Shown: piece after piece, positions 22,000 through 30,346 of the stretch | Position numbering within the stretch: the stretch's first letter is position 1 | How the letters are laid out: every line of letters begins with the position of its first letter | NCBI RefSeq assembly: GCF_029968095.1 | Contig: NZ_JASCIR010000001.1 | Location: 248,001 to 312,000 of the forward strand | DNA from: Streptomyces solicavernae | GTDB taxonomy: Bacteria > Actinomycetota > Actinomycetes > Streptomycetales > Streptomycetaceae | Direction of reading: 5' to 3' | Length of the DNA: 64,000 nucleotides | Program-made: the position numbers and the translations under genes | The notes under the pieces: model-generated | Databases searched by the model: none | The model's input: the letters and a program-made list of their open reading frames with translations, nothing else | What the model was told of the DNA's origin: nothing

Positions 22000-22371
22000 G
22001 TGCTGCCTACCGAGAACCGGCTGAGGCGGCGCGAGGACTTCGCGACCGCGGTACGCCGAGGACGCCGGGCCGGCCGCCCGCTTCTCGTCGTCCATCTACG
22101 CAGCGGTACAACGGACCCGCACGCGCCTGGGGAGAGCGTTCCCCCGACGCGTGCGGGTTTCGTCGTGAGCAAGGCCGTGGGCGTGGCGGTCGTACGGAAC
22201 AAGGTGAAGCGCAGACTGCGGCACCTGATGCGCGAACGGCTCGCCCAGCTGCCCCCCGGTAGCCTGGTAGTCGTACGCGCGTTGCCCGGAGCGGGCGACG
22301 CCGACCATGCACAGCTGGCCCGAGACCTGGACGTCGCCCTGCAGCGGCTGCTGGGAGGGGGCGCGCGATGA
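22000..22371 (+). CDS. rnpA: Ribonuclease P protein component
   Basis: 123 residues from GTG 22,000. The protein cofactor of RNase P, which removes 5' leaders from pre-tRNA. It starts [20 protein letters not shown] and contains the RNA-binding RNR motif region [17 protein letters not shown]. It follows rpmH by 20 bp and overlaps yidD by 4 bp (ATGA). An ATG at 21,992 is in another frame. Confidence 0.97.
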   Translation: MLPTENRLRRREDFATAVRRGRRAGRPLLVVHLRSGTTDPHAPGESVPPTRAGFVVSKAVGVAVVRNKVKRRLRHLMRERLAQLPPGSLVVVRALPGAGDADHAQLARDLDVALQRLLGGGAR

Positions 22372-22676
22372 AGTACCCACTGCTGGCCTTGATCAAGATC
22401 TACCAGTGGACCATCAGTCCGCTGCTCGGCCCGGTGTGCAAGTACTACCCGTCGTGCTCCCACTACGGCTTCCAGGCCATCGACCGGCACGGTGCGATCA
22501 AGGGGACGGCGCTCACTGCCTGGCGCATCCTGCGGTGCAATCCGTGGTCGCACGGAGGCGTGGACCATGTCCCGCCGCGCAAGCGGCCCCGGTGGCACGA
22601 AATGCTGCGCAACGCCTGGCGCAACAAGGGCGGGAAGTCCGCCACCGAGACCCCGTCCCATGCTCAAGGAGCCTGA
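22368..22676 (+). CDS. yidD: Membrane protein insertion efficiency factor YidD
   Basis: 102 residues beginning [20 protein letters not shown]. Family hallmarks are [19 protein letters not shown] and [21 protein letters not shown]. It is a small amphipathic protein at the inner membrane that assists YidC/Sec insertion. Start overlaps the rnpA stop and the gene ends three bases before yidC, indicating tight operon coupling. Confidence 0.96.
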   Translation: MKYPLLALIKIYQWTISPLLGPVCKYYPSCSHYGFQAIDRHGAIKGTALTAWRILRCNPWSHGGVDHVPPRKRPRWHEMLRNAWRNKGGKSATETPSHAQGA

Positions 22677-22679
22677 TTA

Positions 22680-23978
22680 GTGGACACGATCGCCAGTTTC
22701 TTCAGCTTTATCACCACACCCGTCGCGTGGATCATCGTCCAGTTCCACAAGCTGTACGGGGCGATCTTCGGCCCGGACTCGGGCTGGGCCTGGGGCCTGT
22801 CGATCGTGTCTCTGGTGGTCCTGATCCGGATCTGCCTGATCCCGCTCTTCGTGAAGCAGATCAAGGCGACTCGTGGCATGCAGACGCTGCAGCCCGAGAT
22901 GAAGAAGATCCAGGAGCGCTACAAGAACGACAAGCAGCGCCAGTCCGAAGAGATGATGAAGCTCTACAAGGAGACGGGCACCAACCCGCTCTCCTCGTGC
23001 CTTCCCATCCTGGCGCAGTCGCCGTTCTTCTTCGCGCTGTACCACGTGCTGAACAGCATCGCTTCCAACAAGGAAGTCGGTGACATCATCACCGGCCCGC
23101 TGCTCGCGAGCGCGCAGAAGGCCCACATCTTCGGCGCCCCGCTGGCCGCGAAGTTCATGGACAGCCCTGAGAAGGTCGTTGCCCTTGACGCCACGCTGAC
23201 CAACGTCCGCATCGTGACCGCGATCATGATCATCATGATGTCGCTGTCGCAGTTCTTCACCCAGCGCCAGCTGATGACGAAGAACGTCGACATGACGGTC
23301 AAGACGCCGTTCATGCAGCAGCAGAAGATGCTGATGTACGTCTTCCCGGTCATCTTCGCCGTCTTCGGCATCAACTTCCCCGTCGGTGTGCTCGTCTACT
23401 GGCTGACCACCAACGTGTGGACCATGGGCCAGCAGATGTACGTCATCCGCCAGAACCCGACCCCGGGCAGCAAGGCGCAGGGCGCCTACCTGGATCGGCT
23501 GCAGGCCAAGCTGGCCCGCAGCGAGGGCGGCAAGATGCGCAAGAGCGAGCGCAACATCGTCAAGGCGATCGTCGCCAAGGGCCGCGACCGCAACGACATC
23601 GAGCGCAAGTTCATCAACGGCCTGAGCAAGGCGGGCCTCGCCGCCCAGACCGATGGTGTGGTGGCGAAGAGCGACACCGCCGTCGCCGTGGCCGAAGGCG
23701 ACGACACCGGGGCCGGAGGTGCGTCGAAGCGCCAGCAGCCCAAGCGGCAGAGCAAGTCGCAGCGGCAGTCCGGCACGGCTCAGGTCCAATCCGCGAAGAG
23801 CGACTCCGACGCCAAGACCTCACTGCAGAAGTCCGGGGACGAACCCCAGGACTCCGTGTCCAAGGCCAAGCCCGCGGGTGCCAAGCCCGGCACCGGCTCT
23901 GGCTCCGGCAACCGCAGCAAAGCCAAGTCCGGACAGCGCAAGGGTCCGCAGCGGCCCAAGCACCCGTCCAAGAAGTAA
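22680..23978 (+). CDS. yidC: Membrane protein insertase YidC/Oxa1
   Basis: 432 residues from GTG 22,680, ten bases after AAGGAG. It lacks the large periplasmic domain of Gram-negative YidC. About five membrane segments are seen; the first conserved one contains the hydrophilic-groove Arg ([12 protein letters not shown]50). A charged hairpin ([20 protein letters not shown]) follows, and the TM region around [20 protein letters not shown] is conserved. The last 120 residues are a basic disordered cytoplasmic tail rich in Lys/Ser/Gln, likely to contact ribosomes. It inserts and folds membrane proteins. Confidence 0.97.
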   Translation: MDTIASFFSFITTPVAWIIVQFHKLYGAIFGPDSGWAWGLSIVSLVVLIRICLIPLFVKQIKATRGMQTLQPEMKKIQERYKNDKQRQSEEMMKLYKETGTNPLSSCLPILAQSPFFFALYHVLNSIASNKEVGDIITGPLLASAQKAHIFGAPLAAKFMDSPEKVVALDATLTNVRIVTAIMIIMMSLSQFFTQRQLMTKNVDMTVKTPFMQQQKMLMYVFPVIFAVFGINFPVGVLVYWLTTNVWTMGQQMYVIRQNPTPGSKAQGAYLDRLQAKLARSEGGKMRKSERNIVKAIVAKGRDRNDIERKFINGLSKAGLAAQTDGVVAKSDTAVAVAEGDDTGAGGASKRQQPKRQSKSQRQSGTAQVQSAKSDSDAKTSLQKSGDEPQDSVSKAKPAGAKPGTGSGSGNRSKAKSGQRKGPQRPKHPSKK

Positions 23979-23995
23979 GAAGAGGAGCCCATCCC

Positions 23996-24511
23996 GTGAC
24001 GGAAGGCACCACCCCCTCGGCTGCTGCTGAGGCCGGCGACACCCTGACCCGCCTTGAGCAGGAGGGCGAGATCGCGGCGGACTACCTTGAGGGTCTGCTG
24101 GACATCGCCGACCTGGACGGCGACATCGACATGGACGTCGAGGCCGACCGGGCCGCTGTCTCGATCATCAGCGACTCCAGCGGCCGCGACCTGCAGAAGC
24201 TGGTCGGCCGTGACGGCGAGGTGCTTGAGGCGCTGCAGGAGCTCACCCGGCTCGCCGTGCACCGCGAGACCGGTGACCGCAGCCGCCTGATGCTGGACAT
24301 CGCCGGTTTCCGCGCCAAGAAGCGCGCCGAGCTCTCCGAGCTGGGCGCCAAGGCCGCCGCCGAGGCCAAGAGCAGCGGTGAGCCGGTCAAGCTCGACCCG
24401 ATGACGCCGTTCGAGCGCAAGGTCGTGCACGACGCGGTCAAGAGCGCCGGCCTGCGCAGCGAGTCCGAGGGCGAGGAGCCGCAGCGCTTCGTCGTCGTAC
24501 TCCCTGCCTGA
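23996..24511 (+). CDS. jag: R3H/KH RNA-binding protein Jag (KhpB)
   Basis: 171 residues from GTG 23,996, seven bases after GAGGAG. A KH-like region includes LIGRDG-type GRDGEVLEALQELTRLAVHRETGD, and the R3H domain near the C-terminus reads MTPFERKVVHDAVKSAGLRSESEGEEPQRFVVVLP with the R-x3-H-type pattern adapted as ERKVVH. Jag/KhpB proteins bind RNA and are linked to envelope growth in Gram-positives. It is the last gene of the rpmH operon, followed by a terminator. Confidence 0.92.
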   Translation: MTEGTTPSAAAEAGDTLTRLEQEGEIAADYLEGLLDIADLDGDIDMDVEADRAAVSIISDSSGRDLQKLVGRDGEVLEALQELTRLAVHRETGDRSRLMLDIAGFRAKKRAELSELGAKAAAEAKSSGEPVKLDPMTPFERKVVHDAVKSAGLRSESEGEEPQRFVVVLPA

Positions 24512-24526
24512 TCCCCAGCAGTTCCC

Positions 24527-24553
24527 GGCCCCGTCTGTTTCGCAGGCGGGGCC
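24527..24553 (+). terminator. Terminator after jag
   Basis: GGCCCCGTCTG-TTTCG-CAGGCGGGGCC forms an 11-bp stem (one G-U) with a 5-nt loop, followed by GATCTTTG. It lies 16 bp past the jag stop. Confidence 0.85.
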
Positions 24554-24607
24554 GATCTTTGTCAGCCTGATATTCAGCACCCAGTGCGGTACGGAAGGAC
24601 GGTCCCC

Positions 24608-25330
24608 GTGACGGAGGCAGCAGAACTCCCCCCGGCGCCGGAGCAGGCCCGTGAGGTATTCGGTGAGCGCTTCGCGGACGCGGTCCGGTACGCGGAGCTG
24701 CTGGCCGACGCGGGCGTGCGGCGCGGACTGATCGGCCCGCGCGAGGTGCCCCGGCTGTGGGAGCGGCACCTGCTGAACTGCGCGGTGCTGTCCGAGGTCG
24801 TGCCCGAGGGCGTGACGGTGTGCGATGTCGGCTCGGGCGCCGGGCTTCCGGGCATCCCGCTGGCCCTGGTCCGCCCCGACCTCAAGATCACTCTCCTTGA
24901 GCCGCTGCTGCGTCGTACGAACTTCCTCACCGAGGTCGTCGAGCTGCTCGACCTCGATCATGTGACGGTCATGCGCGGCAGGGCCGAAGAGGTGCTGGGC
25001 AAGTTCCAGCCCGTCCATGTGGTGACCGCCCGTGCCGTGGCGCCGCTGGACCGCCTGGCCACCTGGGGCGTACCGCTGCTCCGTCCGTACGGAGAGATGC
25101 TGTTGCTCAAGGGCGACACCGCCGAGGAAGAGGTCAAGGGGGCCAAGGCCGCCCTCAGCAAGCTGGGCGCCGTGAAGACCTCCGTGCTGCATGTCGGTGA
25201 GGGCGTGGTCGATCCGCTGTCCACCGTGGTGCGGGTCGAGGTCGGGGAGAGTCCCGGCGGTGTGCGGTTCGCGGCGAAGCGGGCCAAGGCGGCTCGTCCT
25301 TCGCGGGCCGGGCGGGGGCGGCGCCGCTGA
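24608..25330 (+). CDS. rsmG: 16S rRNA (guanine-527-N7) methyltransferase RsmG
   Basis: 240 residues from GTG 24,608, downstream of GGAAGGAC; an upstream in-frame start at 24,584 is less likely. The SAM-binding motif is VCDVGSGAGLPGIPLALVRP, with LLEPLLRRTNFLTEVVELL and the conserved VTARAVAPLDRLATW. It methylates G527 of 16S rRNA, the change whose loss gives low-level streptomycin resistance. The basic tail (KRAKAARPSRAGRGRRR) is common in Streptomyces. It is a separate unit between the rpmH operon and parAB. Confidence 0.96.
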   Translation: MTEAAELPPAPEQAREVFGERFADAVRYAELLADAGVRRGLIGPREVPRLWERHLLNCAVLSEVVPEGVTVCDVGSGAGLPGIPLALVRPDLKITLLEPLLRRTNFLTEVVELLDLDHVTVMRGRAEEVLGKFQPVHVVTARAVAPLDRLATWGVPLLRPYGEMLLLKGDTAEEEVKGAKAALSKLGAVKTSVLHVGEGVVDPLSTVVRVEVGESPGGVRFAAKRAKAARPSRAGRGRRR

Positions 25331-25442
25331 TCCGCTTCGCGGAGAGCGTTTCTGCGGTCGGAGTCTGAACCCGCGGCTCCAGTATGGATAAAGCGGGCAA
25401 ATCGGAGTGTCACGGGTGAAACGGACGCCGTCCTGGCATCGT

Positions 25443-25456
25443 GTTTCACGTGAAAC
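25443..25456. promoter_or_regulatory. parS site 1, upstream of parA
   Basis: Perfect palindrome GTTTCACGTGAAAC, the ParB recognition site. It lies in the 275-bp rsmG-parA interval, 150 bp before the chosen parA start, where parAB promoters are expected. Confidence 0.95.
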
Positions 25457-25605
25457 GTCGCTCACTGCTGCAGGGGATCATCAGCCGAGGCCGCGCTGCC
25501 GCCACTTCGCGCGACCGGAAACCCCCCGTAAGGGGGGCGGAGTTTTCCACAAAGAGGGATTCATCCACAGAAGAACAGGCCTCGCTGGTTCACGACCCCA
25601 AGGAC

Positions 25606-26682
25606 ATGGGAGGCTCTGTTCATTGCGAGCCTGAAGTCGAGGAGAGTGAATCCTTGCGGTCCGACGCCAACATCGCGGGACCGATGACCGATCCGGTCCC
25701 CGGTCCCCGTACTGAGTCGGTGGGGGAGGATGTTTCACGTGAAACACCGCCCCCGATGGACGACACCCCCATTGGTCGTGCTGCCCAACTGGCGGTGGAG
25801 GCTCTTGGCCGCGCCGGCGAGGGCCTCCCACGGCCCGAGCAGACCCGCGTCATGGTGGTCGCCAACCAGAAGGGCGGCGTCGGCAAGACGACCACGACGG
25901 TCAACCTTGCCGCTTCGCTCGCGCTGCACGGTGCGCGCGTTCTGGTGATCGACCTTGACCCGCAGGGCAACGCCTCCACGGCGCTGGGGATCGACCATCA
26001 CGCCGAAGTCCCTTCCATCTACGACGTGTTGGTGGAGAGCAAGCCGCTCTCCGAAGTGGTCCAGCCCGTGCCCGATGTCGAAGGTCTGTTCTGCGCCCCC
26101 GCCACCATCGATCTCGCCGGTGCGGAGATCGAGCTGGTGTCGCTGGTCGCGCGGGAGAGCCGTCTGCAGCGCGCCATCCAGGCCTACGAGCAGCCGCTGG
26201 ACTACGTCCTGATCGACTGCCCGCCGTCCCTGGGGCTGCTGACGGTCAATGCCCTGGTCGCCGGAGCCGAGGTGCTCATCCCGATCCAGTGCGAGTACTA
26301 CGCGCTGGAGGGGCTCGGCCAGCTGCTCCGCAATGTCGACCTCGTCCGCGGACACCTCAACCCCGATCTGCATGTGTCGACGATCCTGCTCACCATGTAC
26401 GACGGCCGGACCCGCCTTGCCTCCCAGGTGGCGGACGAGGTGCGCAACCACTTCGGCGACGAGGTGCTGCGGACGAGCATCCCGCGCTCTGTGCGTATCT
26501 CGGAGGCGCCGAGCTACGGACAGACCGTGCTGACTTATGATCCGGGGTCCAGTGGCGCACTCTCCTACCTCGAAGCGGCCCGTGAAATGGCGCTGCGCGG
26601 TGTGGGCGTACGGTACGACGCGCAGCAGGCCCACTCGCAGATGCAGAACGGGCGGCAGAACATGGCGGAGGGGATCCAGTGA
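25606..26682 (+). CDS. parA: Chromosome partitioning ATPase ParA
   Basis: 358 residues from ATG 25,606 ([17 protein letters not shown]). A TTG at 25,654 has a better ribosome site (GAGGAG nine bases upstream), so the first 16 residues are uncertain. The deviant Walker A motif is [16 protein letters not shown], followed by [15 protein letters not shown] and [15 protein letters not shown]. The first 80 residues are an acidic disordered extension. ParA polymerises on nucleoid DNA and with ParB arranges multiple chromosomes during sporulation. A parS site lies within the coding sequence (VSRET). parB overlaps by 4 bp. Confidence 0.97.
   Translation: MGGSVHCEPEVEESESLRSDANIAGPMTDPVPGPRTESVGEDVSRETPPPMDDTPIGRAAQLAVEALGRAGEGLPRPEQTRVMVVANQKGGVGKTTTTVNLAASLALHGARVLVIDLDPQGNASTALGIDHHAEVPSIYDVLVESKPLSEVVQPVPDVEGLFCAPATIDLAGAEIELVSLVARESRLQRAIQAYEQPLDYVLIDCPPSLGLLTVNALVAGAEVLIPIQCEYYALEGLGQLLRNVDLVRGHLNPDLHVSTILLTMYDGRTRLASQVADEVRNHFGDEVLRTSIPRSVRISEAPSYGQTVLTYDPGSSGALSYLEAAREMALRGVGVRYDAQQAHSQMQNGRQNMAEGIQ
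25732..25745. promoter_or_regulatory. parS site 2, inside parA
   Basis: GTTTCACGTGAAAC, extended to the 16-bp TGTTTCACGTGAAACA at 25,731-25,746. It is translated as part of the DVSRET segment of the disordered ParA N-terminus. Confidence 0.95.
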
Positions 26683-27794
26683 GCGATCGACGTAGGGGGC
26701 TGGGACGAGGACTGGGCGCGCTGATCCCCGCGGCTCCCACCGGAAAGAAGCCCGCACCGCCCGCTGAGGGGCCGGACTCGACCTCTCCGGACTCGACCTC
26801 CCCCAGCCCGGTGCTGACCGCTGAACGCGGTGTGCCCGCAGCCAAGTTGGCCTCGCTGCCGCAAGGCAATGTTTCACGTGAAACGGAGCAGCCGTCGAGC
26901 GTGGACGCGGCCGCACCGGACCTCACGCCGGAGCCGCCCGCGGGGGCGCACTTCGCCGAGCTGCCGCTCGACAGCATCACGCCCAACCCGCGGCAGCCGC
27001 GTGAGGTCTTCGACGAGGACGCGCTCGCCGAGCTCATCACCTCCATCAAGGAGGTCGGTCTCCTCCAGCCCGTCGTCGTACGGCAGCTGGGGCCCTCGCG
27101 CTATGAGCTCATCATGGGTGAGCGGCGGTGGCGGGCCTGCCGGGAGGCGGGTCTGGAGCGGATTCCCGCGATCGTGCGGGCCACGGACGACGAGAAGCTG
27201 CTCCTGGACGCGCTCCTGGAGAACCTGCACCGCGCCCAGCTGAACCCGCTCGAAGAGGCCGCGGCGTACGACCAGTTGCTGAGGGACTTCAACTGCACGC
27301 ATGACCAGCTGGCCGACCGGATCGGGCGGTCGCGTCCACAGGTCTCCAACACCTTGCGGCTGCTGAAGCTCTCGCCGGCCGTGCAGCGTCGAGTTGGTGC
27401 CGGGGTGCTGTCGGCCGGGCATGCACGGGCGCTGCTGTCCGTCGAGGACTCGGAGGAGCAGGACCGCCTCGCCCACCGGATCGTGGCCGAGGGGCTCTCG
27501 GTGCGGGCGGTCGAGGAGATCGTCACGCTGATGGGGTCGCGGCCCAAGAGCCCGCCTCGGGGTAAGGGGCCGCGGGCCGGAGGCAGGGTCTCGCCGTCGC
27601 TCACTGATCTGGCCTCCCGGCTCTCGGACCGCTTCGAGACGCGGGTGAAGGTCGACCTGGGGCACAAGAAGGGCAAGATCGTCGTCGAGTTCGCCTCGAT
27701 GGACGACCTGGAGCGCATCCTCGACACGCTGGCTCCCGGCGAGGGACCGGTCCTGGACAAGGGCCCCGCGAACGACGCCGACGCCGACGCGTAG
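26679..27794 (+). CDS. parB: Chromosome partitioning protein ParB
   Basis: 371 residues from GTG 26,679, overlapping the parA stop (GTGA). The disordered N-terminus contains [13 protein letters not shown], the ParA-stimulating box. The CTP-binding N-domain has [20 protein letters not shown] and [13 protein letters not shown]. The HTH that reads parS is [26 protein letters not shown]-terminal dimerisation domain ends the protein. It loads at parS and slides as a CTP-dependent clamp. A parS site lies in its coding sequence (NVSRET). Confidence 0.97.
   Translation: MSDRRRGLGRGLGALIPAAPTGKKPAPPAEGPDSTSPDSTSPSPVLTAERGVPAAKLASLPQGNVSRETEQPSSVDAAAPDLTPEPPAGAHFAELPLDSITPNPRQPREVFDEDALAELITSIKEVGLLQPVVVRQLGPSRYELIMGERRWRACREAGLERIPAIVRATDDEKLLLDALLENLHRAQLNPLEEAAAYDQLLRDFNCTHDQLADRIGRSRPQVSNTLRLLKLSPAVQRRVGAGVLSAGHARALLSVEDSEEQDRLAHRIVAEGLSVRAVEEIVTLMGSRPKSPPRGKGPRAGGRVSPSLTDLASRLSDRFETRVKVDLGHKKGKIVVEFASMDDLERILDTLAPGEGPVLDKGPANDADADA
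26871..26884. promoter_or_regulatory. parS site 3, inside parB
   Basis: GTTTCACGTGAAAC, in the non-conserved linker between the N-terminal box and the CTPase domain; translated as VSRE. Confidence 0.95.
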
Positions 27795-27817
27795 CGGCCC
27801 CACGACAGGCCATTGCA

Positions 27818-27860
27818 GAGCAGGCCGTGTCCGGTGTGTACCGGAACACGGCCTGCTCTT
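27818..27860 (+). terminator. parAB terminator
   Basis: GAGCAGGCCGTGT-CCGGT and ACCGGAACACGGCCTGCTC form a long hairpin with one bulge and a short GTGT loop, followed by TTTACTTT. It begins 23 bp after the parB stop. Confidence 0.9.
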
Positions 27861-27975
27861 TACTTTCCACCGGTATCGAGGCAATCGCAGGATGGATACG
27901 ATGCGGTCGAGTAGGACGTATCCACCTGGCAGCACCAGTGACTTTCCTGGCAGCACCTCAGAAGAAGGGGCGGGC

Positions 27976-28233
27976 ATGCGATCGGTGAGCCGCACAGGCC
28001 TGGTGACCGCAGGACTTGGGCTGGGAGCCGTCGGCGGTTTCGTCGGCAGCCTGCTCAAGGAACGGAGCGTTCTGACAGCCGCCCTTGGGGCGGCGCGTCA
28101 AGAAAGTGAGGAACCGCCTTCATGGGGCGTCGGCTCGTACCGCTCACGTTGGACAATCTCCCGGATCTCCCGAAGCGTTGCCGTACTTGTGTCTTCTGGG
28201 AGCTCGATCCGGTCAGCGGATCGGATGCGGTAA
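27976..28233 (+). CDS. Possible small membrane protein overlapping the GNAT gene
   Basis: 85 residues from ATG 27,976, five bases after GAAGGGG. The first part (MRSVSRTGLVTAGLGLGAVG then GFVGSLLKERSVLTAALGAA) looks like a genuine short membrane-associated protein. The last 37 residues overlap the GNAT start by 112 bp and look like an out-of-frame extension. It may be translated to prime the GNAT gene, or simply be a leader. Confidence is limited because the long overlap is unusual. Confidence 0.4.
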   Translation: MRSVSRTGLVTAGLGLGAVGGFVGSLLKERSVLTAALGAARQESEEPPSWGVGSYRSRWTISRISRSVAVLVSSGSSIRSADRMR

Positions 28234-28739
28234 AGGCAGGTACTCCGGAGCTGGAGAAGGAGGCCTGGATCTCCGCCGTGCTCCTGGAGTGGGGCTCGTG
28301 CGGCCGGGTCGTCTACGTGGACGACGTGCCTGCGGGCTTTGTGCTCTACGCGCCGCCCGCCTATGTGCCGCGCTCCACGGCGTTCCCCACGAGCCCCGTG
28401 TCCCCGGACGCCGTGCAGCTGATGACGGGCTTCATCACCTCCGGCTATCAGGGCCAGGGACTGGGGCGCGTGATGGTGCAGACCGTCGCCAAGGATCTGC
28501 TGCGCCGGGGCTTCAAGGCGATCGAGGCGTTCGGGGATGCGCGGTGGAAGGAGCCCGGGTGTGTGCTGCCCGCCGACCATCTGCTGGCGGTGGGCTTCAA
28601 GACCGTACGACCGCATCCCACCTATCCGCGGCTGCGGCTTGAGCTGCGTACGACGCTCTCCTGGAAGGAAGATGTCGAGCTCGCGCTCGACCGCTTGCTG
28701 GGGGCGGTGCAGAAGGAGCCGGCGTTGCGTCCGCTGTGA
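28122..28739 (+). CDS. GNAT-family N-acetyltransferase
   Basis: 205 residues. The acetyl-CoA-binding segment is LMTGFITSGYQGQGLGRVMVQTVAKDLLRRGFKAIEAFG, with the GNAT Q/R-x-x-G-x-G/A loop as YQGQGLGR. The N-terminus MGRRLVPLTLDNLPDLPKRC continues with a Cys-rich CRTCVFWELDP. The protein occurs between parB and trxA in Streptomyces genomes generally. The substrate is unknown. It ends just before a bidirectional terminator that abuts a parS site. Confidence 0.85.
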   Translation: MGRRLVPLTLDNLPDLPKRCRTCVFWELDPVSGSDAVKAGTPELEKEAWISAVLLEWGSCGRVVYVDDVPAGFVLYAPPAYVPRSTAFPTSPVSPDAVQLMTGFITSGYQGQGLGRVMVQTVAKDLLRRGFKAIEAFGDARWKEPGCVLPADHLLAVGFKTVRPHPTYPRLRLELRTTLSWKEDVELALDRLLGAVQKEPALRPL

Positions 28740-28761
28740 AGATGCGCCGGTGGGACATGCG

Positions 28762-28795
28762 AACGGGCCCAACCCTCGCTGGGGTTGGGCCCGTT
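28762..28795. terminator. Bidirectional terminator between GNAT gene and trxA
   Basis: AACGGGCCCAACCC and GGGTTGGGCCCGTT flank a 6-nt loop, forming a 14-bp stem with AA and TT ends. It serves the convergent GNAT and trxBA transcripts. Its right arm runs into the parS at 28,793. Confidence 0.9.
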
Positions 28796-28806
28796 TCACG
28801 TGAAAC
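28793..28806. promoter_or_regulatory. parS site 4, abutting the terminator
   Basis: GTTTCACGTGAAAC. The first three bases are shared with the right arm of the terminator stem, placing this site at the end of converging transcription. Confidence 0.95.
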
Positions 28807-28840
28807 AGCGAGGCGCTGATCGTGCGCCTGCGCGGGAGGA

Positions 28841-29167
28841 CTACTTGATGAAGCCCTCAAGGTCGCGCTCGATCGCGCCCTTCGGCTTGGCGCCGACGAT
28901 GGTCTTGGCGACCTCGCCGCCCTGGTAGACGTTCAGCGTCGGGATCGACATGACGCCGTACTTCGCGGCGGTGGCCGGGTTCTCGTCGATGTTGAGCTTG
29001 GCGACGACGATCTCGCCGTGCTCGGCCGCGATCGCCTCCAGGGAGGGGGCGATCTGGCGGCACGGGCCGCACCAGGCGGCCCAGAAGTCGACGAGCACGG
29101 GCTTGTCGCTCTTGAGGACCTTCTCCTCGAAGTCCGCGTCCGTCACGGTGATGGTGGCACCGGCCAT
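28841..29167 (-). CDS. trxA: Thioredoxin
   Basis: 108 residues with the active site WCGPC (32-36) in LVDFWAAWCGPCRQIAPSLE, the cis-Pro in MSIPTLNVYQGGE and the normal thioredoxin length. A general protein-disulfide reductant in the cytoplasm, recharged by the TrxB encoded 48 bp upstream. The ATG follows AAGGAGAAC. Confidence 0.97.
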   Translation of the reverse strand: MAGATITVTDADFEEKVLKSDKPVLVDFWAAWCGPCRQIAPSLEAIAAEHGEIVVAKLNIDENPATAAKYGVMSIPTLNVYQGGEVAKTIVGAKPKGAIERDLEGFIK

Positions 29168-29215
29168 GGTGTTGTTCTCCTTAACTGAACTGAAGGTGAG
29201 GCGAAGCGGTGGGGC

Positions 29216-30175
29216 TCAGACCGCGGCGGCGGCGGTCTCGTTGTCGGCCAGGGCGGCCAGGTGGCGCTCGGCGTCGAGCGCGGCGGAGCAGCCGGTGCCG
29301 GCGGCCGTGATGGCCTGGCGGTAGGTGTGGTCCACGACGTCGCCCGCCGCGAAGACACCGGTCAGGTTGGTGCGCGTCGAGGGGGCCTCGACCTGGAGGT
29401 AGCCCTCGTCGTCCAGGTTCAGCTGGCCCTTGAAGAGCTCGGTGCGCGGGTCGTGGCCGATCGCGATGAACAGGCCGGTGACCGGAAGCTCGGAGGTCTC
29501 GCCCGTCTTGGTGCTGCGCAGGGTGAGGCCGGTGAGCTTCTGCTCGCCGTGGATCTCGGCGACCTCGCTGTCCCAGGCGAACTTGATCTTCGGGTCGGCG
29601 AAGGCGCGGTCCTGCATGGCCTTCGAGGCACGCAGGCTGTCGCGGCGGTGCACGATCGTCACGGACTTGGCGAAGCGGGAGAGGAAGGTCGCCTCCTCCA
29701 TCGCGGTGTCGCCGCCACCGAGCACGGCGATGTCCTGGTCCTTGAAGAAGAATCCGTCACAGGTGGCGCACCAGGAGACGCCGCGGCCGGAGAGCGCGTC
29801 CTCGTTCGGCAGACCGAGCTTGCGGTGCTGGGAGCCGGTCGTGACGATGACGGTCTTGGCCTGGTGGACCGTGCCGGCGGTGTCGGTGACGGTCTTGATC
29901 TCACCATTGAGGTCGACGGACACCACGTCGTCCGGGATCAGCTCGGCGCCGAAGCGCTCGGCCTGGGCGCGCATGTTGTCCATGAGCTCGGGGCCCATCA
30001 CGCCGTCCTGGAATCCGGGGAAGTTCTCCACCTCGGTGGTGTTCATCAACGCACCGCCTGCGGTGACGGCACCTTCGAACACCAGCGGCTTCAGCGAGGC
30101 GCGCGCGGTGTACAGCGCGGCCGTGTAGCCGGCGGGCCCGGAGCCGATGATGATCACGTTACGGACGTCGCTCAC
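29216..30175 (-). CDS. trxB: Thioredoxin reductase
   Basis: 319 residues from GTG 30,175, eight bases after GAGGA; the in-frame extension to 30,250 was rejected. FAD site [16 protein letters not shown] is at the N-terminus, the redox-active CATC is in [18 protein letters not shown] site [16 protein letters not shown], and the FAD-binding [16 protein letters not shown] closes the protein. It transfers electrons from NADPH to TrxA. First gene of trxB-trxA. Redox operons of this type are often under SigR in Streptomyces, but no clear SigR promoter (GGAAT-N18-GTT) was confirmed here. Confidence 0.97.
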   Translation of the reverse strand: MSDVRNVIIIGSGPAGYTAALYTARASLKPLVFEGAVTAGGALMNTTEVENFPGFQDGVMGPELMDNMRAQAERFGAELIPDDVVSVDLNGEIKTVTDTAGTVHQAKTVIVTTGSQHRKLGLPNEDALSGRGVSWCATCDGFFFKDQDIAVLGGGDTAMEEATFLSRFAKSVTIVHRRDSLRASKAMQDRAFADPKIKFAWDSEVAEIHGEQKLTGLTLRSTKTGETSELPVTGLFIAIGHDPRTELFKGQLNLDDEGYLQVEAPSTRTNLTGVFAAGDVVDHTYRQAITAAGTGCSAALDAERHLAALADNETAAAAV

Positions 30176-30346
30176 GGCTTGATTCCTCGTCTCTGCGGAC
30201 TGCCTAATGCCTCGGGGTGAGCCCTGTTTCCGGACTCTCACCCCACCCAACGGATCCTACGGGGCGAGCATTCCCGCTGTGTCCGCGCACATGGTGTGTT
30301 CGTGCGCACGGCGAGGGTGTACGGAGGACAAAGGGGCGTCGCCGTC

